Of a stretch of DNA of 11,613 bases, positions 5,919 through 11,613 are shown one piece after another. Within the stretch, counting starts at the first letter, position 1. Each line of letters begins with the position of its first letter. Source of the stretch: JAGLRQ01 sp965369805 (lineage in GTDB: Bacteria > Auribacterota > UBA6266). Under the pieces are notes generated by a model, which ran no database searches, was not told the DNA's origin, and saw only the letters and a program-made list of their open reading frames with translations. The DNA lies in the NCBI GenBank assembly GCA_965369805.1, contig CBDURG010000061.1, positions 1-11,613 of the forward strand, given 5' to 3'. Both the position numbers and the translations under genes were made by a program.

Positions 5919-6001
5919 ATGTAAAGATTGGCACCCCGTCAGTATTTTTCCTAATTTTCCCCAAAGTACAAATCCTTCCAGAATCAACTTGCTTATTATC
6001 C

Positions 6002-6823
6002 TTACCGCAGAGCCCCAGAAGAATTTAGGACAATACGAACAGCCTGCTTTTTGCCAATCGAAACTGAATCGATAGATTTTTTCCCGAGAACTGTTGTCTC
6101 AACGGTATAGATGCCGGCTGGGAGAAGTAACGTTGTAATATTTGTATCTCCCTGTTCTACTTGTTCGCCATTCTTGTTAAACACGTTGTATTTGACAAAA
6201 TCCTTAGAACCCGAAACAAAAAGTGTTCCTAAATCATCAAAAACAATTACTTTTTGTTTGCCATCTTCAATAATCGCCTTCTTACGGATCTCTATTCCGC
6301 CGGCATTTGCCTTAACCATATAAGCTCCAACCGGCAACCCAATCCTTGAAATCCTGGTATCACCGCTAGCAATCAAATTACCGTCACGATCCACAACGCT
6401 ATATTTGATAAAATCTTTAACCGCATCAACAAAAAGCGTACCAAACCCCTTAAATTCAAGAGTAGTAGTCTTATTTTCCCGGATTACCGCAATTCCCAGA
6501 GGAACCAGGTCCGCATTATCCGGTTTCACCTTAACCATGTACTTTCCAGGCTCGATTTCAGTCCTGCTCATACCACAGGTTCCTTTCGCGGCCTCAGTTC
6601 CAGATTCAGAGTTGTAAACGATAAAGGGGAAACCCTTGACTGCCTTAACTTCCAGGATCCCTGTTTTTGTAGACTTATTATCCACCGCCTTCAAATCTAT
6701 TGTTTGTCCGGTATCAGCCTTACAAGCCCTCAGAGCCAAAAGAAATAACAATAAAAGAATAACAACAATAATTACAAGTATTGTTCGATTACTTTTCGGT
6801 TTGCTTTCTCTTTGTATCTCCAT
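6002..6823 (-). CDS. Membrane-anchored protein with three tandem PEGA-like beta repeats
   Basis: I do not recognise a named family for the whole protein. Residues 1-12 are polar and basic, and 14-32 form one strong membrane segment, so it is N-terminally anchored with the rest outside the cytoplasm. The remainder is three repeats of about 70 residues, at 55-126, 128-197 and 199-270. Repeats 2 and 3 share GTLFV, KDF.KY, a D/N.G turn, GDT.I and LP.G.Y.V; repeat 1 is divergent. The spacing and the final LPxGxYxV strand recall PEGA and carboxypeptidase-regulatory-like surface beta-sandwich domains. AGGAG lies about 10 bases before the ATG. It starts directly after the stop of the broken small ORF upstream, hinting at a shared transcript. 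Its function, perhaps envelope scaffold or carbohydrate contact, is inference. Confidence 0.75.
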   Translation of the reverse strand: MEIQRESKPKSNRTILVIIVVILLLLFLLALRACKADTGQTIDLKAVDNKSTKTGILEVKAVKGFPFIVYNSESGTEAAKGTCGMSRTEIEPGKYMVKVKPDNADLVPLGIAVIRENKTTTLEFKGFGTLFVDAVKDFIKYSVVDRDGNLIASGDTRISRIGLPVGAYMVKANAGGIEIRKKAIIEDGKQKVIVFDDLGTLFVSGSKDFVKYNVFNKNGEQVEQGDTNITTLLLPAGIYTVETTVLGKKSIDSVSIGKKQAVRIVLNSSGALR

Positions 6824-6996
6824 TTAACCAGTCTCCTCTATAATGGAATTAAGTGATCTTTTGTCTTTATTCTCAGCAAGGATTTTACATGATCCCGGTT
6901 CAGTTATTGTGTCAACATAGGTTCCTGTATCCTTCCATCCATGCAATGAATTGATGTGCAAAATAAAACAGGGACAACAGCGGCTATTTTTCTCAT
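6824..6996 (-). pseudogene. Probable frame-shifted small secreted or lipoprotein gene
   Basis: Two overlapping frames look like one broken gene. The first starts with ATG at 6996, overlapping the stop of the 34-residue gene as ATGA. It reads MRKIAAVVPVLFCTSIHC, a plausible export signal ending in a cysteine, but stops at 6904. The second, in the -1 frame, has no good start; it runs from this region to a TAA at 6824-6826, immediately before the next ATG. It includes GWKDTGTYVDTITEPGSCK at about 6937-6881 and looks like real coding sequence. Joining them by one base change near 6960-6935 would give a protein of roughly 57 residues. A sequencing error, a true pseudogene or a chance open frame are all possible. 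Confidence 0.45.
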
Positions 6997-7097
6997 TTCT
7001 TCTTTTCTCTTTTCAATTTTCGTTTGTCTTTTGGGCTAAGATGAGCCTTTTTCTGTTGTTCCCTTTTGCCTTTGTCTTTTCTTCCCTGGTCACCCAT
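6993..7097 (-). CDS. 34-residue lysine-rich small protein
   Basis: An ATG at 7097 with an excellent ribosome site (AGGAGG, 7 bases upstream) opens a frame of 34 codons. It begins MGDQGRKDKGKREQQKKAHL and ends in a run of basic residues, with about 18 Lys/Arg in total and no hydrophobic core. It is probably disordered and likely to bind nucleic acid or another acidic partner. From memory similar tiny Lys-rich proteins occur in several Gram-negative lineages, but I cannot name a family. It starts 28 bases after the DUF3750 stop and its TGA overlaps the ATG of the next small frame, so translation is probably coupled. Confidence 0.6.
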   Translation of the reverse strand: MGDQGRKDKGKREQQKKAHLSPKDKRKLKREKKK

Positions 7098-7122
7098 ATC
7101 TGTTCCTCCTCTTTGTTTTTCA

Positions 7123-7140
7123 GGGTCAAATATTTGACCC
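7123..7140. repeat. Perfect 18-bp palindrome at the end of the DUF3750 gene
   Basis: GGGTCAAATATTTGACCC is its own reverse complement. It contains the last three codons and the stop of the DUF3750 frame. No U-run follows on the minus strand, so it is not a standard terminator for that gene; on the plus strand it is followed by CTTCTTTC. It could be an operator for a dimeric regulator or a dispersed palindromic repeat. Confidence 0.7.
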
Positions 7141-7692
7141 CTTCTTTCGGCCCTCTTTTCCATAACCGCTGCCGATAGCAGAAAATGGAAGGTCTAACTC
7201 CAGTTCCGGCACCTGCTTGGCAATCCAGGCGGTAAAAGTGTTGCTGTTTGGGCCCGGAAATGCCTTGTAGGTCGTTTTCCAAGGGTAGACGTGGGCAGCC
7301 TTGTCGACGGCATCAATCAGCTCGTCAACTCTCGCTCCCCTATGCTCTTTAAGAATTCGGGGCTTCTCGCCGTACCAATAGCGGTCGGGGACGTCTTGGG
7401 TAATCCTCAGAACTGACTGATTGTGATAACCGCGCCAACCGACCACATCGTACACCGTGTAGGATGCTTCGCCGGTTCGCTTGGCGGCGATCCAGGTGTG
7501 AATAGCAAACCAGCCGCGCCAGCCCCAGGCGTTGGCACCGTAGACGTGCAGAACTGCTTCATTTGTGACTGAAGGGTCGGGCGCGATTCCCGCCGGTTCC
7601 CGACTGGCGGTGCGCCAGTCTTTACCAGAAGAGCAGCTCGACAAAATTAATCCCATCAGGACAAAAGCCAATAGCAGCTTCAGGGGTTTCAT
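7126..7692 (-). CDS. DUF3750 family lipoprotein, probably C-terminally truncated
   Basis: This 188-residue protein has a lipoprotein signal with lipobox LSSC (Cys20), so it is probably anchored to a membrane from the outside. The mature part shows DUF3750 features: DWRTA, GIAPDP, HVYGANAWGWRGWFAIHTWIA and PGPNSNTFTAWIA. The family's function is unknown. Other members, as I recall, continue for some tens of residues past the LDLPxTAIG segment; here the frame ends 15 residues after that point, with a charged tail (KEGRKKGSNI) read partly from an 18-bp palindrome. Base composition is strikingly different from the neighbours: about 60% GC in 7441-7560 against about 40% around it, suggesting acquisition by transfer. 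The ribosome site is weak. An extended -10 promoter lies near 7812-7820. Confidence 0.8.
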   Translation of the reverse strand: MKPLKLLLAFVLMGLILSSCSSGKDWRTASREPAGIAPDPSVTNEAVLHVYGANAWGWRGWFAIHTWIAAKRTGEASYTVYDVVGWRGYHNQSVLRITQDVPDRYWYGEKPRILKEHRGARVDELIDAVDKAAHVYPWKTTYKAFPGPNSNTFTAWIAKQVPELELDLPFSAIGSGYGKEGRKKGSNI

Positions 7693-7811
7693 AAATATAT
7701 GCTTTTTGTCATTATATTTTTTTTATATTCAAATAACATTAAATGATGCCCCTCTTGTTCTCTTAAGTTTTTCATTTTCAAACAAATTCCAACGTATTTC
7801 TTTTATAATAG

Positions 7812-7820
7812 AGTATACCA
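7812..7820 (-). promoter_or_regulatory. Extended -10 promoter for the DUF3750 gene
   Basis: TGG TATACT on the minus strand (-10 at 7812-7817) is an extended -10 element with no clear -35. The start near 7805 gives a leader of about 112 bases. The rest of the 253-base gap (7693-7945) is AT-rich, and I see no strong terminator for the serpin gene in it. Confidence 0.35.
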
Positions 7821-7945
7821 CAGTACAATCGTGGATATAATATGTATTTTATTCCGCGTAACAAAGCAAGCCTATGCAATAGTAAACTATAAACTAACAG
7901 CAAAACTTGACTTTTAGCCTAAAGAGAGTGATTTGTTGTACGTTT

Positions 7946-9163
7946 TTATTTTGTCGGATCAACAATTCTTCCAATAAACAAAATGCTTCCTGTTTGATTT
8001 TCACGTATTAAAAATACAAAAGGATGATCTGCCTGAAACAATAAAGTTTTGCTAATACCTTTTGCCATAGCAACCGCTGTTGCGGCAGCAGCTTCTGTTC
8101 CTTCCTCATTGACATCCACAAAAGCTTTGTGAATAACTTTACTTATAAAAAACCCTTTTTTGCCGGTCATCCCGGAAAAATCAGCCGGTGGAAGAGAAAA
8201 AGCGCTTAGCATACCCATATTAACAAGAACATCTGCTAATTCAAGCTCGCATGTAGTTTTAAATTTAGGCAAACTTACCGATATTTTTGATCTGTAAGAA
8301 TTCAAGAGTTCACCCATCCACTCTTTTACATTATTATTTGTTAGTCTTTTTTCAAGATCCGCTAAACCGTCAACTTTTTTAGGCAGAAAAATAACCATAG
8401 ATAAATCATTGTCTTCATAGGGTAACTCTATAGCGCTAAAGTCGTTGAAATCTCGAAATTTAAAGTATGATGTTTCGCGCATCATGGAAACTTTCATTCT
8501 TTTCTCAGGGGAAACATAAAAATCAGCATCCATGGTTCTTTCTTTATCGAATTCATCTAACCAGTTTCCCTTAAAATAGATTGCGTTGCAGAGAACCAAT
8601 GTTGTAAGTGGATTGATCATGCCCGGCTTGATTAAGTCTTTAATTTTCTGTTGTGTTTCGCTTTCTACCCATGTATTAATGGTTATTCTTGCGGCTTCGG
8701 TTTCTTTTTCAAAGTCAACGAAATTTAACCCGGCGCCATAGTACCTTTTAGTCATATCAAAAAAAGTGTCCAAAAAATGATACCCCTCTTGCGCCCACAA
8801 TGAATTAGCTATGCTGAGTTTGATATAGCCTTTATTTTGGATAGCATTTAATTTTGACTGGAGATTGGAAAATGACGCGTGCAGCGGCTCCTGGCTTAAA
8901 GAAAAATGTAAAACTTCTGCCATTTCTTTTTCAGTTTGGCCTTTCGCGCCAGCGTAAGTCATTACAAGTGCTGTGGAGATACTGTAGGGCGAGAAAAATA
9001 AATTCCCTTCTTTTCTTTTGAGTTCTTGATATAAATCAAAACCAAAATTGCTATTACCTTTAACGACTATTTGTAGATCATCATTTGTATCCGCAAAAGA
9101 AAGAGAAGCCGTTAAAGAAATAAATACCGCAATAATCAGGACAAACGTAAATTTAATTTTCAT
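7946..9163 (-). CDS. Secreted serpin (serine protease inhibitor)
   Basis: This is a full-length serpin of 405 residues with a Sec signal at 1-24 (cleavage after SFA). Family landmarks are FSPYSIS at 57-63, NAIYFKGNW at 193-201 and the C-terminal HPFVFLIRE and GRIVDP strands. The hinge EEGTEAAAAT at 353-362 has the small residues needed for loop insertion, so it should inhibit by the suicide-substrate mechanism. Counting from the hinge puts P1 at about G369, next to K368 and M366, so the target (trypsin-like, elastase-like or subtilisin-like) cannot be set exactly. No lipobox is present, so the product is periplasmic or released. AGGAG lies about 6 bases before the ATG. It follows the cupin gene by 57 bases. 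Serpins are patchy in bacteria, often in organisms meeting foreign proteases. Confidence 0.96.
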   Translation of the reverse strand: MKIKFTFVLIIAVFISLTASLSFADTNDDLQIVVKGNSNFGFDLYQELKRKEGNLFFSPYSISTALVMTYAGAKGQTEKEMAEVLHFSLSQEPLHASFSNLQSKLNAIQNKGYIKLSIANSLWAQEGYHFLDTFFDMTKRYYGAGLNFVDFEKETEAARITINTWVESETQQKIKDLIKPGMINPLTTLVLCNAIYFKGNWLDEFDKERTMDADFYVSPEKRMKVSMMRETSYFKFRDFNDFSAIELPYEDNDLSMVIFLPKKVDGLADLEKRLTNNNVKEWMGELLNSYRSKISVSLPKFKTTCELELADVLVNMGMLSAFSLPPADFSGMTGKKGFFISKVIHKAFVDVNEEGTEAAAATAVAMAKGISKTLLFQADHPFVFLIRENQTGSILFIGRIVDPTK

Positions 9164-9220
9164 CCGGGCTCCTTTTTCATATGTATAACGGTTAGCTGTA
9201 ACAATTAGTTATGCATAATT

Positions 9221-9565
9221 TCAACTTCCTATAAACACAGTCTTCTTTTCTGGTTTGGGAGCTTTCACTACCATGAACCGTAGTGGGCTGCTGCTCTCAT
9301 TATACCAGCAATGTACGATATCTTTCGGACTTTCAACAAGCGTATCTATTGTGACTTCCATTTTCTCATTGCCAATTTCCACTATCCCCGTCCCTTGAAG
9401 CACATAAAATGCCACATCAACCGGAGTAACATGGCGCTTCAATGATTGTCCGGGTGCTAATGTAATGACTGTGATCATAGCCTCGTTTGTATTGTATAGA
9501 TTTCTAGCATCAACGCCATGCGCGTTATCTATAATTTTGACCTCAGATAGTTTTTTGATAATCAT
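9221..9565 (-). CDS. Small single-domain cupin protein
   Basis: This 114-residue protein is a single cupin beta-barrel. Motif 1 is the GQSLKRHVTPVDVAFYVLQGTG stretch split around H45; the usual second His and the Glu are replaced (T47, D50). Motif 2 is SPKDIVHCWYNE with H85 and N89. With two His left, metal binding may be weak or altered. The xHxTPxDVxFYVLxG and ESPKDIxHxWYNE pattern belongs, as far as I recall, to a recurring small-cupin group of unknown substrate. AGGAG lies 8 bases before the ATG. It sits between the polyferredoxin and serpin genes in the same orientation, 55 and 57 bases from each. No function is assigned beyond the fold. Confidence 0.85.
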   Translation of the reverse strand: MIIKKLSEVKIIDNAHGVDARNLYNTNEAMITVITLAPGQSLKRHVTPVDVAFYVLQGTGIVEIGNEKMEVTIDTLVESPKDIVHCWYNESSSPLRFMVVKAPKPEKKTVFIGS

Positions 9566-9620
9566 AATTCACTCTCCTTTTTTCTCCTGTTAGCATAACG
9601 CCGCCGCGAATTGTTAATTG

Positions 9621-10280
9621 CTATAGGTTCTGTTGATTAGGCCATGATAAAGCATTGTTAGGGCAAACATTTATACATTCAGAACACTTCAGACAGTCTC
9701 TATCAGACATTTGGCCGCTTTCTTTGTAACTAACAATTGGAAGATCCATAGGGCATTTTTTTTCGCATAGGCCGCATTCAATACATTTCTCTTTATCTAT
9801 TTTGAGTTGATTTTTTTTGCCGCCTAAGAAATTTTGCACTGACCCCATAGGGCAAAATGAACACCAGCATCTATGGTGAAGAAAAACACCAAGAATAATG
9901 CCCAAAAAAGTTGTAACAACGCACATAAGCCAAAAGGCTATTCCCCAGTGAGTTATTTCTGCTGGATTTTGAGAAATGCGATACCCCATAAATCCCATCA
10001 ATAGGATGAAAAGAATTATTCGCAAATATTTATTTCTAAAAAAACTTGGAATACCGCGATCAAAACTTAGATGAGAAATAATGCGGTCAAAAAATGCGCC
10101 GCGGGGGCATAAATTGCCGCATACATAACGCCCGCGAAATATGCCGCCAACTAAACCCATTACCATAACAACAGGGACGCTAAATCCAAGGAGTGGATAT
10201 TTCCAGCCTAACAATATTGTAACTATTACGGTTGGCAAGATTAACCACTGTATAAATTTTCTTTTATTTGTGGAGTTCAT
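9621..10280 (-). CDS. NapH/YccM-like polyferredoxin membrane protein
   Basis: This 219-residue integral membrane electron carrier has four likely membrane helices at about 10-29, 33-50, 85-101 and 112-134. Two conserved CxxxCP-type segments follow helices 2 and 4: CGNLCPRG (C54, C58) and CWCSFCPMG (C140, C143). The soluble end has two classic 4Fe-4S ferredoxin motifs, C166/C169/C172/C176 and C196/C199/C202/C206, each followed by Pro. The family moves electrons between membrane carriers and cytoplasmic or exported enzymes; no partner reductase is in view. The ATG overlaps the stop of the STAS-like gene (ATGA), so translation is coupled. NapH itself is longer (about 280 residues), so I give no symbol. 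Confidence 0.9.
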   Translation of the reverse strand: MNSTNKRKFIQWLILPTVIVTILLGWKYPLLGFSVPVVMVMGLVGGIFRGRYVCGNLCPRGAFFDRIISHLSFDRGIPSFFRNKYLRIILFILLMGFMGYRISQNPAEITHWGIAFWLMCVVTTFLGIILGVFLHHRCWCSFCPMGSVQNFLGGKKNQLKIDKEKCIECGLCEKKCPMDLPIVSYKESGQMSDRDCLKCSECINVCPNNALSWPNQQNL

Positions 10281-10642
10281 TCCTTAAGCCACTTCCAGGC
10301 AGTAGCTATTTCTGTTGGCTCAAAGTATTTTTCCTCTATGCCGGCCATTTTCCCAAACGGCTTATCAATAGCCACATACCACTTCCAAAAATTACTATCC
10401 GCGACAATAGCAATTTTCTTGATTTTCTTCATGTGTGTCAAAATCCATTTTAAATCTTCAATCCCGGCTTTAAGCCCCCAACTTGCGTGTTTATCAAGGA
10501 AAACCAGGGCATTAACCTTCCCGTGTTCTTCGATTACCTTTTCAATCTTGCTTATCCACTCCTTTTCCATTTCTAACGAAACTTTCCCGGTAATCTTGAC
10601 CCCAAAAGCAGAGCCTTCACTTTCTGGCAGTTTCTCAATCAT
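10277..10642 (-). CDS. SpoIIAA-like / STAS-fold protein
   Basis: This 121-residue protein matches the SpoIIAA-like family (STAS fold): opening MIEKLPESEG, a VKITGKVS strand, the KVNALVFLD and IKKIAIVADSN strands and the closing YFEPTEIATAWKWL. The family is lipid- or ligand-associated rather than a true anti-anti-sigma factor; there is no kinase or sigma factor nearby. The start at 10642 is chosen over the ATG at 10663 because GAAGGA lies 8 bases before it, the family begins at this Met, and the earlier ATG lacks a ribosome site. Its last codons overlap the polyferredoxin start, forming a two-gene unit. A membrane or redox-linked role is inference from that neighbour. Confidence 0.88.
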   Translation of the reverse strand: MIEKLPESEGSAFGVKITGKVSLEMEKEWISKIEKVIEEHGKVNALVFLDKHASWGLKAGIEDLKWILTHMKKIKKIAIVADSNFWKWYVAIDKPFGKMAGIEEKYFEPTEIATAWKWLKE

Positions 10643-10728
10643 ACGGTTTTCCTTCTTTGTCATATTTTGATAATGCGCAGATGTTTAAAGAACATAGCCT
10701 TTTTAGTTAACGATAGCTGAGATAATCT

Positions 10729-11331
10729 CTATTGAAAATATTGAGACAATCCTTGCATTAAAAGGCGTATTCCGATAGCTGCAATAAATAAAGCGAAAAC
10801 TTTGGAAAGTACTGTGCAAATAGTTTTACCAAGGAAATTATACAATACATCGATAAAACGAAGAATTAACCAGGTAATTCCGAAAACTACAGTAATGGAA
10901 ATAAACGCGACAAGAAAACCATGTTCGGAAAATGTTACTAACACGGTCATCATCGCGCCGGGCCCGGCAAGAATAGGACAGGCAATCGGTACCGCTCCGA
11001 CATGATGCGGATCTTGCTGTTCTTCCCTCATCACACCACGTACAAGTGAACCAAAAATGAGGTGGTCGATAGCGATAATTAAAAGGAGTAATCCGCCAGC
11101 TGCCATAAGATCAGCAAGGGTAATTTGAAAGAAATGGGTCAGGATACTTTTCCCCAAAACAATAAACGCAAAAAGAATAGCTCCGGAAACAAGCACCCCG
11201 GTTCTAAAAGCACGGTATCGTACCTTGGGTGCCATATTGCTTGTGAGTTGCAAAAAGATGGGGATACTTCCAATTGGATTCACAATAGCAAAAAGGATAA
11301 GGATTGATTTAAATATTGTTAACCAATTCAT
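10729..11331 (-). CDS. MarC / UPF0056 family membrane protein
   Basis: This 200-residue protein has six probable membrane helices (about 7-28, 43-63, 72-92, 111-132, 139-158, 175-195). Conserved family segments are NPIGSIPIFL at 18-27 and VGAVPIACPILAGPGAM at 111-127, which form the two related halves. MarC was once linked to multiple antibiotic resistance in E. coli, but that role was later withdrawn, so transport substrate and function remain unknown. AAGGA lies 9 bases before the ATG. About 65-85 bases separate its stop from the STAS-like gene, with no clear terminator or promoter between, so it may lead that operon. Confidence 0.93.
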   Translation of the reverse strand: MNWLTIFKSILILFAIVNPIGSIPIFLQLTSNMAPKVRYRAFRTGVLVSGAILFAFIVLGKSILTHFFQITLADLMAAGGLLLLIIAIDHLIFGSLVRGVMREEQQDPHHVGAVPIACPILAGPGAMMTVLVTFSEHGFLVAFISITVVFGITWLILRFIDVLYNFLGKTICTVLSKVFALFIAAIGIRLLMQGLSQYFQ

Positions 11332-11494
11332 AACGAATTTCCTTTATTTAAATTTTCTATCTAACAAGGCTGTAGAAAAACTCTAGGCACAAAGATCTTT
11401 CTACCCGCCATTGTTAAATCCGCGTATCTCAAGAGAATTCGGCAACCCCTCCGGGTTATTGTAATTTACCCCTCTCCAGATTTTAAGCTAATTC

Positions 11495-11613
11495 TCATAT
11501 TATTTTCTTGTCTCCAGAAAATATTTCATCGATGGTTACATATAAAGCGCCTTTAGGATGAAGATCCGGTCTTTGTTCTTGTACCCAATTTAAAACATCT
11601 TGATACTTTTTAC
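11495..11613 (-). CDS. C-terminal end of an unrecognised protein, cut by the window edge
   Basis: Reading in from the right edge, one frame is open from 11611 to a TGA at 11495-11497. It gives 38 residues starting KKYQDVLNWVQEQRPDLHPK and ending in SGDKKII. The composition is normal for a soluble helical protein, and the other two minus frames close quickly, so this is probably a real gene tail. I do not recognise the family. The 163 bases between it and marC contain a small AACCC-GGAG-GGGTT hairpin (about 11446-11459) with no U-run and a palindromic AAAGATCTTT (11391-11400), but nothing I can name. Confidence 0.55.
   Translation of the reverse strand, partial: KKYQDVLNWVQEQRPDLHPKGALYVTIDEIFSGDKKII

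Noticed and set aside
6824..6992. TTGACA at 6910-6915 (minus strand) as a promoter for the PEGA-like gene
   Set aside because: No acceptable -10 hexamer lies 16-18 bases downstream, so a single -35-like word is not enough.
7013..7282. 89-codon minus-strand frame across the end of the DUF3750 gene
   Set aside because: It overlaps both the DUF3750 gene and the 34-residue gene in another frame, has no family match, and the overlapped genes have better evidence.
7689..7775. 28-codon frame beginning MKNLREQEGHHLMLF whose stop overlaps the DUF3750 start as ATGA
   Set aside because: The overlap is suggestive of an upstream coupled peptide, but no ribosome site precedes it and the composition is that of AT-rich leader sequence.
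10681..10695. Inverted repeat ATGTT...AACAT between the marC and STAS-like genes
   Set aside because: The arms are only 5 bp and AT-rich, with no U-run; this is likely chance in AT-rich DNA.
11391..11460. Short palindrome AAAGATCTTT and the AACCC/GGGTT hairpin before marC as terminator or operator
   Set aside because: Neither has a U-run or long stem, and no regulator gene is nearby; left as unexplained intergenic sequence.
1..11613. Search for a multi-gene defence, secretion or biosynthetic cluster
   Set aside because: No nuclease, helicase, transposase, toxin-antitoxin pair or synthase is present; the genes are mostly single-domain proteins in small, separate units.

Overview
The window looks like a replication-origin neighbourhood from an AT-rich (about 40% GC), probably diderm, probably anaerobic bacterium. 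Every gene that can be supported lies on the minus strand. It contains dnaA with an origin-like intergenic region on its far side (positions 1-219), lipoprotein and Sec signal peptides, a ferredoxin-type membrane protein, an RRM-type RNA-binding protein with a glycine-rich tail and a bacterial serpin. That mixture fits poorly cultured lineages such as Omnitrophota, Elusimicrobiota or Desulfobacterota-like groups. The phylum is a guess, because no rRNA or tRNA gene is present.

Layout, left to right. 1-219: AT-rich origin core with DnaA boxes, a GC block, a run of TAG triplets (DnaA-trio) and a probable dnaN promoter reading out of the window. 220-1560: dnaA, started at TTG. 1561-2096: a gene-free stretch with two perfect DnaA boxes and a good dnaA promoter. 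2097-3424: a cysteine-cluster nitronate monooxygenase behind a cold-shock gene with a long leader. 3636-5754: a tightly spaced run of rbp (RRM protein with a 42-bp repeat tail), a PPC/DUF296 protein, a HAD hydrolase and a parvulin isomerase. 6002-6823: a membrane-anchored protein with three tandem PEGA-like repeats. 6824-7097: two very small reading frames, one coding for a 34-residue lysine-rich protein and one apparently a frame-shifted small secreted or lipoprotein gene. 7126-7692: a GC-rich DUF3750 lipoprotein whose end coincides with a perfect 18-bp palindrome. 7946-9163: a secreted, apparently inhibitory serpin. 9221-10642: a cupin, a NapH-like polyferredoxin and a SpoIIAA/STAS-like protein, the last two overlapping by ATGA. 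10729-11331: a MarC-family membrane protein. 11495-11613: the C-terminal end of an unrecognised gene.

How the parts relate. DnaA, its boxes and the trio form the initiation module. Csp and Rbp are two RNA chaperones, each with a recognisable promoter and leader, suggesting a growth or cold-responsive RNA-handling group near the origin. From about 6000 rightwards the content is accessory in character: envelope proteins, a GC-shifted gene, a palindrome, a broken gene and a serpin. The most interesting items are the origin architecture, the head-on gene orientation, the palindrome at the end of the DUF3750 gene, the small ORF pair, the PEGA-like triple-repeat protein and the serpin. I did not find a CRISPR array, a transposase, an integrase or a convincing multi-gene defence system.
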